Shown: positions 10,501 through 19,879 of the stretch, one piece after another
Layout of the letters: each line of letters starts with the position of its first letter
How positions within the stretch are numbered: the first letter of the stretch is position 1
NCBI GenBank assembly: GCA_038501195.1
Contig: JBBPUQ010000007.1
Coordinates: 3,077,501-3,141,500, forward strand
Reading direction: 5' to 3'
DNA from: Nemania diffusa
Lineage: Eukaryota > Ascomycota > Sordariomycetes > Xylariales > Xylariaceae
Length of the DNA: 64,000 bases
Notes under the pieces: generated by a model
Database searches by the model: none
Told to the model about the DNA's origin: nothing
Seen by the model: the letters and a program-made list of their open reading frames with translations, nothing else
Program-made: the position numbers and the translations under genes

Positions 10501-11439
10501 GAGGTCCCGAAAAGGCAGAATCGTATCATGATCTCTATCGAGGGTAGCTCTCCCCAAAAAGTTGGTAGCTCGTGGACAGATCCAGTTCATATCGACTTCG
10601 CCTGCATGACAACCAAGGCAGTTATGTCCGACCAGAAATTCATGGGCCCAGAAGATCTTCCTGGCACAGTTTCTCTTCTATGCATGTACAATGCTTTCCG
10701 GGCCGATCTTGATGAGGCTATTAGAAAGGCCGGCATGGCGAAATATATTGACGAGATCCTGCCTAGCATGCATCGTCCTCGACTATCAGTTCGCTCCGTA
10801 GACAGTTCCCAAGGTTTCGAAGCCGATATTAACATCATCTTTATGTCTCGAGATCCTACCAAGGGCGTAGGTTTCTGTGGTGATATGAATCGACTCAACG
10901 TCACACTTACCCGATCGCGTCTTGCTGAGGTCTGGGTGTGGAATCCCGCGTGCCTTAGCGTGTATCCGTATCCTTACCGCAACCCGGAATGCATGTACCT
11001 CAGGAGGCTCCTCGATCATATCGAGGGCCGTCAAGGAACTGTCACCATTCAGCATTGTAAAACCTGCAGCGGGTTTGGTCATGCAAGTGATGGCTGTAAA
11101 AGCGAAGATGTAGGGCATGAATTTCAAAAATGTCTTGACAATACCGTCTGCGCTGAATGCAATCAACCAGGCCATACTCGCTTCAATTGCGTAACCTGCC
11201 GAACTTGTAAAGGAAAAGGGCATTTAGCCAAAGACTGTCCGGCTGGAAACCCCAGGACTTGCTACAACTGCAATGAACCTGGGCATCTCGCAGTTTCTTG
11301 CCCAAAAAGCAAACAGTCTCGATCTATCACGTGCAACCGCTGCGGCCAACAAGGACACAAGAAGAGTGAATGTCCCAACCGAGGGACTTGTTACAAGTGC
11401 GGTGAATCAGGACATTTAAAGATCAATTGCCCTGTTTAA
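7555..11439 (+). CDS. SF1 (UPF1/ZNFX1-like) helicase with six C-terminal CCHC zinc knuckles
   Basis: Intronless, 1294 residues. Residues 1 to about 620 match nothing I recognise. The superfamily-1 helicase core is complete: Walker A GCFGSGKTS (Lys655), Walker B DEAA (865-868), motif III GDPNQLKPY (from 892), NHRQ (937-940), motif V SVDSSQGFEAD (about 1082-1092) and motif VI NVTLTRSR (1115-1122). From residue 1168 to 1292 come six CCHC knuckles with exact C-x2-C-x4-H-x4-C spacing, a single-stranded nucleic-acid binding module. The likely role is ATP-dependent RNA (or RNA/DNA) remodelling; the target is unknown. The start ATG follows a pyrimidine-rich leader. A further knuckle-like sequence lies in frame after the stop. 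Helicase assignment is firm; biological role is open. Confidence 0.92.
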   Translation: MASSSTDAPGASAGLGTVHDKKEEFASQQWSALHRKVHLRADSLNLATSVPCLMSINGQVCGSPNNVLIGQIGRFAIDTSIGLSARFIYNEATIPRLEVLVVFRYSALRSYRSIDLGLIDIPFNQELPAPRIAFLQSEEAKKELSQFGDTSNIPFEIGCTILELNASKVLAAIHETRVPLDTPEIKEQIAVLKKALDSTAHKAFAFQFFFNGDHTKSEGSLYLALKGIQHFHDMHAKGHDFLSKWFTLCKNTHALTEETIIRLSKENQLKAERPMIDPMPAQHKFASKDELSVALAYGSIDQFDMEQAHINERNAQSFKCHFAGLKNLKSPNDLPEALILVVTAGSKELRLLPPKGKKLKCRIEGLERQPNEPRLTDKVEKFMHIISDIFEGEMDAASRRSQLSHYARVGNLEERNKVTQAFMSLHEIIANGNSTDPKGELRQLVATHVDVLSTKDGIVLDGNEQERLKWFKGERLDFNLPELSSKGAAFIFKIPREPKAEADGGDRRPINVQVPVPSNKAAYKTFLQTEFWESSSTCQFREDPVESPTRCDITGLAELLSPRSVQDGPLQVSEYAQNIYNWSTDFQDYKPLEDEKNVSERFPIFQDIVQGKEDVPEGLLRWYGDLDQDQKDGIENLKTTNNGMVSVVGCFGSGKTSFGIFLHKGIELSDPDSKILWIAPNNSIIDDLPAKYNSLCERYGFEDYKSTCPLRVYSLPKELKAGIKLIGQKFTEFNLAKDAEKATGNNDDEISAIEHFMAVKMLDDCWSRHKNRSHPHKNFANSSLHVSVYEEFNRDPFRIPELYTLGKSVETDDILAETTYDVIEDVMLDMYRSKLGQARSVCTTPTAARDSKLRTFFRPNTLIFDEAARMHEITLFSTIAGYPTVTTVIQIGDPNQLKPYTSQPHIDAQLPFGAQVSVSNLERIDISGVTTIHLMTNHRQFADLYKDPSAIIYQKRVKSGVEKQWTPQALHANAMLKEHFHPEVPKRQNRIMISIEGSSPQKVGSSWTDPVHIDFACMTTKAVMSDQKFMGPEDLPGTVSLLCMYNAFRADLDEAIRKAGMAKYIDEILPSMHRPRLSVRSVDSSQGFEADINIIFMSRDPTKGVGFCGDMNRLNVTLTRSRLAEVWVWNPACLSVYPYPYRNPECMYLRRLLDHIEGRQGTVTIQHCKTCSGFGHASDGCKSEDVGHEFQKCLDNTVCAECNQPGHTRFNCVTCRTCKGKGHLAKDCPAGNPRTCYNCNEPGHLAVSCPKSKQSRSITCNRCGQQGHKKSECPNRGTCYKCGESGHLKINCPV

Positions 11440-11571
11440 GGCCTACGGTGTGGTAATTGCGGTAGAGATCATGCCACAAAGGCTTGCTGGGGTTTGGGAA
11501 ATCACAGAAGAGGTCGGTGTTATAGGTCTATAGAACTAGCTAAAATTAAAGGAGTCCTTTTGGCCAGATAA
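11440..11571 (+). pseudogene. In-frame remnant of a seventh zinc knuckle after the helicase stop
   Basis: Immediately after TAA (11437-11439) the same frame stays open for 43 codons to TAA at 11569-11571. It encodes CGNCGRDHATKACW, a knuckle-like motif with one residue missing (C-x2-C-x3-H-x4-C). This suggests the gene once extended further and that a nonsense change now ends it, or that the last unit decayed by deletion and then nonsense mutation. Readthrough is possible but the TAA-G context is not a known strong readthrough signal. Confidence 0.55.
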
Positions 11572-13429
11572 TTAACTACCACTCATACAGATGTAGCTTT
11601 TGACATGTCCTTAGCCAAATAACTAAGGCAAGTGTGTAAGTAGTACACTTTAAGCCTGTGTTAATTTAGCTAGCTAAAGGTGAATAAACTTAAAATAAGC
11701 TTGCAAATAAGCATATAAATAAACATTAAATAAACAAGAAATAAATATATAAATAAACATTTAAATAAATTAATAATTAAAATTATAAAATAATATAAAA
11801 ATTTAATTATTATTATTTTAATATTTTTAAAATAAAAAAATTATAATTTTTTTTAAAAATAAATAAATAAAAAAATAATTTATACTAAAAGCTATAAATA
11901 AATAATAAAATACAAAGTAAAAAGAGCGCTAGCGCAATTTATATGCTAGCACAAGCCACACGCAGTATGGCTTGTGTGGTTTGATGATTGATCATTCACC
12001 CTGTCACAATAAATACCTCGACGGCCACACTTTGACCCTATTCAACTTTCTCACCACCTATCCACTTCCTCTTGTGCCACCCCCGTCTTACAACACTACC
12101 GAACTTCCTTACTATCAAATTCTGTACCATCGCACCCATACTTATTAATACCGGCGGCATCGCCACAAGTAGTGGTTGATATTTGGTATTCGATCGACGT
12201 CCCAGTCCGTCACTGGCATTTTCCCAGTTCTATTTGTCACTTCGCGCTCTGTGGCACATGCGTTGGCATGAGCAGCATTCTCTAGCTTGGAAAGACTAAA
12301 TCAAAACTCATTGCTTCTACCCGGATACTCGATCTCGTGCGAGGGGGGCCATTGCGCACAAGTCCATGATTCATCACATTCTACATGCATCTAGGCTATC
12401 ATGACGAGAGGCCCGCGTTGAGGAAGGGACGGTTGAAAATTTATGTGTGAAACGCACACGCCACACTTTGAAGACTTGGTCACGGTCACAGTGACACTTC
12501 TGGAGATTTCATGAACTATTAGGCGATAACTATTCGACCGAATTTGGTCTCTAGGGCCGGCACGGATAGCTAAGAAGGACCCTGGATGGATCTGTAAGGT
12601 ACCAAACTATATATATAGGGATATTCGGTGAAGATCTCGTAGACTAGACCTAGTCCATGTTAAAACCCCTCTTCTTCTAGAAGCCCACGCCCTGACACCA
12701 CCCTGCTAAGTTAGAGTATACTAAACAGGAGTATGGCTATAAATAGAAAACAACGAGTAATAAATAAAGTATAATAGGGGTAGAATTCAAGCACTGATGA
12801 TCCAATCACCCGCTCTGCCTCACTATTAATCATGTTATCAGAAACCACATGTCTCGCCACATACTATTAGCTCTAGTCAGCAATGCGGTTCTCGCAATCA
12901 ATTTCCGATTGGCGAGCGCCATGAAATTAGAGCACACTAACTTTACAACCTTTCTACTTACTGTCAAGGCTAAATGAATTGCCGTAGTGGCTACCGTTGT
13001 ATAGATGTGGTGTCTGCGGGGAGAACGGCAGGATCACTGAAGCAGTGAGACTAGGTAGCTGAATTTGTTCACATAGCTCAAAGGGAATATATGAGGTTGG
13101 GCAGATATGTATCACAAGAATGCTTTACTATTACTGTTACGCTATATGTATTTGGTAGTCATATCATCCCCTATACCCATGCGCACTTATTTGCAGACAT
13201 GGATATCTTCTGTCAGACATAATGTTATAAAATCATGCTGAGGGCTGGTTATGAAACTGATGTACTGCTAATTACGCATTTGTGTGGCCCATAATTGGGA
13301 GATTTAGTGTGTGCGCTTACGACGAAAAATAGTTTGCTAGGAGTCATGGTGACCTGTTACCTGGCAAACATATCAACAAACTCAGACCTAATTTATCATT
13401 AAGAAATCAACGATAAGTGAGCAACTCGG

Positions 13430-13802
13430 CGCCGACCTAACACATATAATTATACGGACCGAGATCTGCTCATTTAACGGCTGCTTTAATCGACTTGAAA
13501 GTATACAAGTTGTAGAGGAACAGGAAAGTGCGGCGAATGAAGTAGGAAAATTGAGACAACAGCGGCGGGTATTGCAGGAAGCTTTGATGCAACTTGAATC
13601 CGGTAAAAGCAAAGTTGCGCCTTGTAACATAGAGCAGAGAGAGACCAGTATAAGTCACTCAGCTGTCAACTCGAGTAACACAGTATATACAACATACAAA
13701 ACTCCAGAGAGTGGTAGAATCGATCCTAAACAAGCCGAGCCAAGTCAATGGATATTTCATCTTTCGAGAACCAGGTATGCTAATTATGTCCATGGAAACT
13801 AA
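13430..13802 (+). pseudogene. Coding-like remnant with coiled-coil character
   Basis: One frame is open to 13802 and continues upstream of any ATG. It contains a heptad-like, charged stretch (RLESIQVVEEQES, KLRQQRRVLQEALMQLE) and ends in an abrupt stop. No complete domain, promoter or splice structure is visible. It could be a fragment of a regulator or a transposon-associated protein; no family can be named. Confidence 0.25.
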
Positions 13803-14329
13803 TATGACCCAATCGTTAGTAAATAAGATATTTCGGTACTTACTTGCTGATACAAGTAACGAAGCGACAAAGCCCCGGCGCGAGGAGCATCAACTTGAAT
13901 CAAGAGTTGTGAGATGGATGGCTTGTATAGTATGTTAGTATAAGTGTAAATCCTAGTTGTAACACTCCCTGTGCTATTCAGGAGGCCTGGGGCCGTGCTA
14001 CACGGAGGACTACCGGCGTTAAAAGCAATAACGACGAGATCTTGCCGCCTAGGAAATGGGGATGTAGCGACTATCTTTGAGCTCTCGATGCTAACTGATG
14101 ATTCAGGGGCACACCCTCAATTTAATATGAAGTGATCGGGTGATTCGACTTCTAAGGACAGTCCCTAGGCTCCGTTTTACCTAAAAAAGTCATACCATAA
14201 CAGAGCCAAGGATACTTTCCGATGGTCAATTAAGGCAATCATAATAAGCACAACTCAGCAAAACCCTTTTCAAAACGTTAGCGAACCAGGGTGAAATATC
14301 TCGAACGACACCGATTCTAGGGTTACTTC

Positions 14330-14604
14330 GCCTAGGTAGTACATCTGAGGTTCCATTGCGCAACTCTAAGGTGCCGCTCGACCGGCCATTTGAGCGCTTC
14401 GAGCGCATCAGAGAGATGGGCAAAGGCCTCACGGTGGCGATAATTTCGATGTATGAAACGTCAGAGACGCCTGCTCGAGGGAAGCACTCCATTATTCAAC
14501 CTGCGGCTCGCGACAGCGTGTTCACGTTGGCAACTCCGCCAAGAATTATCAATCATGACCAAGATGGGTCAATTTGGGCATCTCACTTCGCTCGATGTGA
14601 GTGA
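14330..14604 (+). pseudogene. Coding-like remnant, unknown family
   Basis: The frame ending at 14604 reads as plausible protein (KGLTVAIISMYET, DSVFTLATPPRIINHDQDGS). The pattern of a strand with SxYE, then a DS-containing segment, then a D-x-D-G turn recalls a short region found in large fungal esterase/NACHT/ankyrin-type proteins, but this is from memory of patterns only. Flanking sequence has stops in all frames, so if real it is a fragment. Confidence 0.25.
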
Positions 14605-17139
14605 CAGGTTCGGGGTTTAAAGATGCATCTGATCGCCAGGGTCTAGAAGGTTATGGGCCAACGCAGCGCAGAAGTCTTCGGTCGTTTCTATCGTCAGTGC
14701 ATATCATCTACTAATCTGCCCCCCGTATTTGCTCAATACAGCGGTGATCGAGTTCAGCTTAGTATTAGGTGGAGCACGCAGCGGAGAGTCAGACATAGTA
14801 ATGTTCAAGGTTAGGTGACTTATGCGAGGACCTACAAACCTAACCCAACGTTGATAGACAGCAGGCAAACAAGCCTTTATTCCCGGTATTAGGTATTACT
14901 TAGCTTACACGATCAAGCTCTGCCAACTTCTATCATTTATTGAAGCTTCATATCATCGTTTCGGTGTTTAGATTTCAACTACTATCGCTAATAACGTCCG
15001 TATATAGTTAGGTCATCTTTTAGAGCAAACATTGAAGCCTCGGTAAAAAATGTCTCTGCTGTGGTCCTACGGCTTTTGCCTTGAGCGACCGCCCTCTCGC
15101 TTCCTAGTGCTGCGCGGTGCGTGGTTTCGGGGCCCCATCGCTCTGCATGAGGAGGATCCGTCAGCACGAGCTACTTAATGCTTAATTTGTCGATCTGCAG
15201 GAGAAAGGCTGACCTCGGGCGTTCTATTTTTGCTTGATTAGTGTTTTTTCGACCACAGCTCGGCACTAAGCAGGGGTCGAATAGGCCTAGTTCCCTCTGC
15301 TAGTACGCTAGGTGACGTCACGGCGTGGACCCATTGGACTTCTACGTGGTGCTACCTTAGCGTTGATGGCGAAAGCCACGAGGGTGAAAGCAGCTATCGA
15401 GCCCCAACGGCTTGCTGACCCGTCCAGATATTCGACAGGGTCTCATTATTCGCTTAATTAGTCCGAAAGCTTGTCTGCGTCCCTTGGTCACATCTGCCTA
15501 TGAGAGCTCTTGGACAAGCCGGTAATCTTGCCAATGCGCACCTGCAGCCGAGCAGCCGAGAATCCGAGATCTCTACATACTGTACCTATCATGAAGAAAG
15601 CGGTGTCATATGTAGTAGGTTTACTACAAAAGCATAAGGCCGACGATAACATGAAGAGTTTCTCGGCTAAAGCAGTTGAGTCAATAATGTACGTAACAGC
15701 AAGGTCTTACAGCATAGTAACATAAAATGAGGAATCCGAAGTAGGCAAGTCGCACAACATCCAAAGCAACATATTTACTATACCAATCTCTCAAGACCAC
15801 CTACTATGAAACACAGTATCCGCACGGTGGCGATATCTAATCAAACTGAGCGTTCGGGGTGCTGTACGCCTTTTGATAAGTAATAACCTTATATATAACC
15901 TTATATATAAAGGTGGGACATAAATCGCGCACAATTATCAGCTACATTATAGACTCGCACTAGGTGTTGATTGGCGACGCGGCACTTCGAAATGCTTAGT
16001 AGTTCCTCAGACCAACATTATGATTATTGAGACAATGTTTCATTTAAAAGTAAAAATCATATGAACAATATACTGTGTATGGGGATTTGTAGAAATAAGT
16101 ATAGAATAATACCGCACCTGATACGTATCGTTCGTTAACAATCCAGCAATTGCCCAAATAAAACTCATCCTCTACTATACTTCATGTGACTTATACGATG
16201 GCGAGCTTAAGCTTTACTTGTAATTGCACCTACATGAAGTCTGGACAAAACCATTGATAATGAGGGCACGGCGATATTGGGCATAAGCGCGATGGAGTAC
16301 CCCTATCAGCCATTGTGAGGCGGGCCAGCTGAGACCCAGTTTATTAGAGCTGTAATCTGTTGTTGATTTATGCGATTGATTAACTCATCTGTCGAATTGT
16401 GACTGGTTTCCTTCGCCTCAGTGGCTTAATGCGCGGGGTACAGAACAGGAATGAAGGATTGGACACAGCTGCGCTACGCTAGCGTGGCGTACGGAAATAA
16501 TAGTTCTTCGTTTTCCCCGGATGACCCGAACTTCCGACTGAATGCAGGCTTGGTGTGGCAGGTACAGTAATAATTGAAAGCACCTGGTAGGTCTCCCGCA
16601 TTATACTGTCCGAATTTTGCGATGGCCAGCACGGCTATTCTGCAGCTTCCTGCAGCTCTCGCGTACACAAGAAAGATCTATGGGCAACATACTCTGTACT
16701 TGAGCGTTAATCTACCAATAGTAAGAATTCGTGCTGTTTGGGCCTTATGCTAGTCTTTTGCTAGTGTGAGCTCTTTCAGATCCCATAGTGGTTTTCTAGG
16801 AGCCACTACTTTAGTAAAAATGTTAGTAAGTCCACGTTAACTCATAAGCCTCCTGTGGAACAAGTAAGCATCCTGATTCTGATAGCCCTGAAATTTCTCT
16901 TTCATGGAGGCGATAAGTCCGATTGACACTGGTAAGGGTCTAGCCCCTTGTACGCTATTCTACCTACCTCCCTTATCCACATTATCGGTATCATACAGCA
17001 AGGTAACTAAGAATAGTAGAGAGCCTAGGATGCGGAGATTACGGTGTAGATCATGCCTTCAAGTGTTGTGCTATGCTACTACTACAGCCACCAAGGCAAC
17101 AGAATGAAGCTTGTATAAGAATCGCGGGATACCCTCCTT

Positions 17140-17300
17140 CTCTAACGACCTATCACCACCATCGGTAGCCACGTTCTCTTCTCCTTCTCTTCTTTTCGGT
17201 TGTCGAGAGGTTGTCGTTGACACACTCGTGCATTGCCCTTCTTTTTCCCCCTTCTCAATCTCCTGAACTATTATAGCCTCTACTTTAGAGACTTTCTTAG
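17140..17300 (+). promoter_or_regulatory. Pyrimidine-rich promoter/leader of the GMC oxidoreductase gene
   Basis: Runs of CTCCTTCTCT, TTCTCTTCTCCTTCTCTTC and CCCTTCTTTTTCCCCC precede the ATG at 17314. This is the usual look of a fungal core promoter and transcription start zone. No clear TATA box is seen. Confidence 0.45.
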
Positions 17301-17313
17301 TACTAGAGCAAAG

Positions 17314-19879
17314 ATGAAGTCCTTTTCGTACCTGGCTCTTCTGAGCACACTAGCTCCATTTATTGAAGCCTCGTAAGTTGTGTAGTTCCAAATTCGCCGA
17401 CTTCGAAAGCTAACGAATTCATAAAGAGATTTAGCTCCTTACGGACCTGATGTTCTCGTTCCCCGGGTAGAAGACCAGATCCAGTTTCCCCAGACTGGTC
17501 CTACGCTCCCTGTACACGAGCCCACACAGAAGGAATATGAGTACATCGTTGTTGGCTCAGGTGCCGGCGGATCGCCCGTCGCCGCTAACCTAGCCCGCGC
17601 CGGTCACAGCGTTCTGCTGATCGATGCCGGTGGCGACTACGGTCACCTACGACAGGTCGAGGCCCCTGCTTTGGCCAACCCGGCCTCCGAAAGGAATGAG
17701 GTTTCTTGGGGTTTCTTCGTCCACCATTACGCCAACAAGACCATGGAGTTGACGGACCGAAAGCTCAGCTACTTAACACCCGATGGCGAATACTACAGTA
17801 GGCGAAGTCTGAAGTCTTTTCGAAGCAATCGCTAAATAATCTGCAATAGGTGGTCGAAGCCCCCCTGAGGGATCTACTGTTCTCGGTAACTTCTACCCGC
17901 GATACGGTGGTCTGGGTGGCTGCACGGAGCACAATGCTCTAGTTGGCCTGCTCCCTACTAAGAACGATATGGCCTACATTGCCAATATCACCAAGGACCC
18001 GTCGTGGGAGCTTGACAGCATGCGCACATTCTACGAGACGATTGAGGATGCTCAGTACCCTAACGAGTAAGTAGACCTTTGACTCTGTGTTTCCATATTC
18101 GACTGCAGAGGGAGATTGTTGACCATAATCACTGCAGCGACGAGTATGCGCACGGACACAACGGTTGGCTCGACCTGAACATCAACCCCGAAGGCATTCC
18201 TGCACAAGATATCAAGCTTATGAGTGCTTTGATTGGTGCTGCTAAGGCTTTCGGTGTTTCTTCGCCTGCCTCCGTCTTGGCTGTCGAGAAGGCTGTTAAC
18301 CAGACTATTGCCGCGGCCATCAAGAAGGGAATTGACCCCTACCAGGAGTTGCTGCCTTTGAACATGACCGGGGCTATCACCACTGCCTGGGCCACTACGG
18401 TCACGGATGATGCCAACTCTAACGCTGCCGACCGCGACACTGCCAAGATGTTCGCGCGTCTGCCCGAGACTATTGACAACGTCCAGTACCGCCGCTCATC
18501 TCCCCGCGACTTCGTGTATGCCACGGCTACCGCCAAGAACGCCGACGGATCCAAGAAGTACCCTCTTGACGTTGCTCTACACACCCTGGTTACCAAGGTT
18601 ACCTTCGCCAACAAGACGAGCTCCTGTGGCAAACCCCGTGCCAACGGTGTCGAGTATCTGTTCGGAGAGTCTCTCTACCGAGCTGATCCCCGTTCCAACA
18701 ACACCGATACCGGTAAGCCGGGCTCCGTCAAGGCTACCAAGGAAGTCATTGTTTCTGGTGGTGCCTTCAACTCGCCTCAAATTCTGAAGCTCTCTGGTAT
18801 CGGACCTAAGGCAGAGTGAGTTTTTTTCCTCCTTCTCCGTCTTCTACACGGATTCAAACTACGGTAATTCCAATGACGGGCTTGATTGCTAACCTGCTCT
18901 GTAGGCTTGAGAAGTTCGGTATCCCCGTCGTTGTTGATCTCCCAGGTGTCGGTACCAACCTCCAGGATCGTCTGGAAGTCAGTGTTAACGCCCAGTACCC
19001 TACCAACTTCACCCGTATTCTCGACTGCACTTTCCTTGCTACTGAGGATGACCCGTGCTGGACTCAATACGCCGACCCCAACAACAAGGGAGCCGCCAAG
19101 GGTCCTTACGCTTCAAGTGGTAACTACTTCGGTGCCTTCTGGGTCTCGCCCTACTCCGTAGATGGAGAGCAGGATTTGTGGATCGGTGGATTCCCCGGTA
19201 CTTTCAACGGCTTCTACCCCGGCTACTCTTCCAACGCTGCCACTGCTACCTTCAAGAACTACTGGACATGGCTTATCCTTAAGGCTCACACCAGGAACCG
19301 AGCCGGCACTGTAAGCAAGCCTTTCCATTGTGAGCGAGAGAGACAGGACTAATCTAAATACTTACAGGTCCAACTCCAATCTGCCAACCCCCGTGATGTG
19401 CCTCTGATCACCTTCCACTCGCTCTACGAAGGTCTTACCAAGGAGGAAGCCGACAAGGACTCCTACGCTCTCGTTGAGGGTATCCGCATGGCTCAGAGCT
19501 TCTACTCCAACACCCCTGACATTGATGGATCTCCCGTCCAGTGGTGGCCTCCTCTAAACGTCACCAGCGACGAGGAGGTTCACCAGTGGATTACTGAGGA
19601 AGCTTGGGGACACCACGCCTCGTAAGTCCTTACCATTTCTACTCCACTTAACCGAACAATGAACCCGAAACTGACTCTATGTATCACAGATGCTCTAACC
19701 CCATTGGAGCTGACAACGACCCCATGGCTGTGCTTGACGGCAACTTCCACGTCCGAGGTACTACCGGCCTCCGTGTCGTTGATGCTTCCGTCTTCCCCAA
19801 GATTCCCGGTACTTTCATCTCTCTACCCATCCTGATGGTTGCCGAGAAGGCCTCTTCCGTCATCCTCAGCGGCAAATAG
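17314..19879 (+). CDS. Secreted GMC (glucose-methanol-choline) FAD oxidoreductase, 7 exons
   Basis: Exons: 17314-17372, 17427-17797, 17850-18066, 18138-18815, 18905-19310, 19368-19621, 19690-19879. All junctions are GT-AG, phases agree, and the product is 724 residues. Residues 1-19 form a signal peptide. The FAD dinucleotide-binding motif VVGSGAGGSPVAANLA is at about 61-76, followed by LLIDAGG. The second GMC signature (GAFNSPQILKLSGIGP) is near 424-439. The C-terminal domain has the catalytic His660 (WGHHAS) and the GLRVVDASVFPKIPG strand. The position 43 residues on, where glucose oxidase has its second catalytic His, is Thr703. The exon 4 acceptor is uncertain: 18110 and 18137 both keep frame and differ by 9 residues. 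Likely role: extracellular oxidation of an alcohol or sugar with release of peroxide; substrate unknown. Confidence 0.93.

Larger units (their letters stand above)
11572..17313. other. Long gene-free stretch, AT-rich and decayed
   Basis: 11580-11935 is extremely AT-rich, with repeated ATAAATAAACA-like words and near-pure A/T at 11760-11900, as in RIP-affected repeats. 12040-12130 is pyrimidine-rich and promoter-like but no gene follows. 13430-13802 and 14330-14604 hold coding-like remnants (separate entries). 15884-15909 is a tandem duplication of AACCTTATATAT. 17140-17300 is pyrimidine-rich and serves as the leader of the GMC gene. Nothing else is supported. Confidence 0.55.

Noticed and set aside
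10786..11223. 145-codon ORF antisense to the helicase gene
   Set aside because: It is a shadow of the strongly supported helicase coding sequence.
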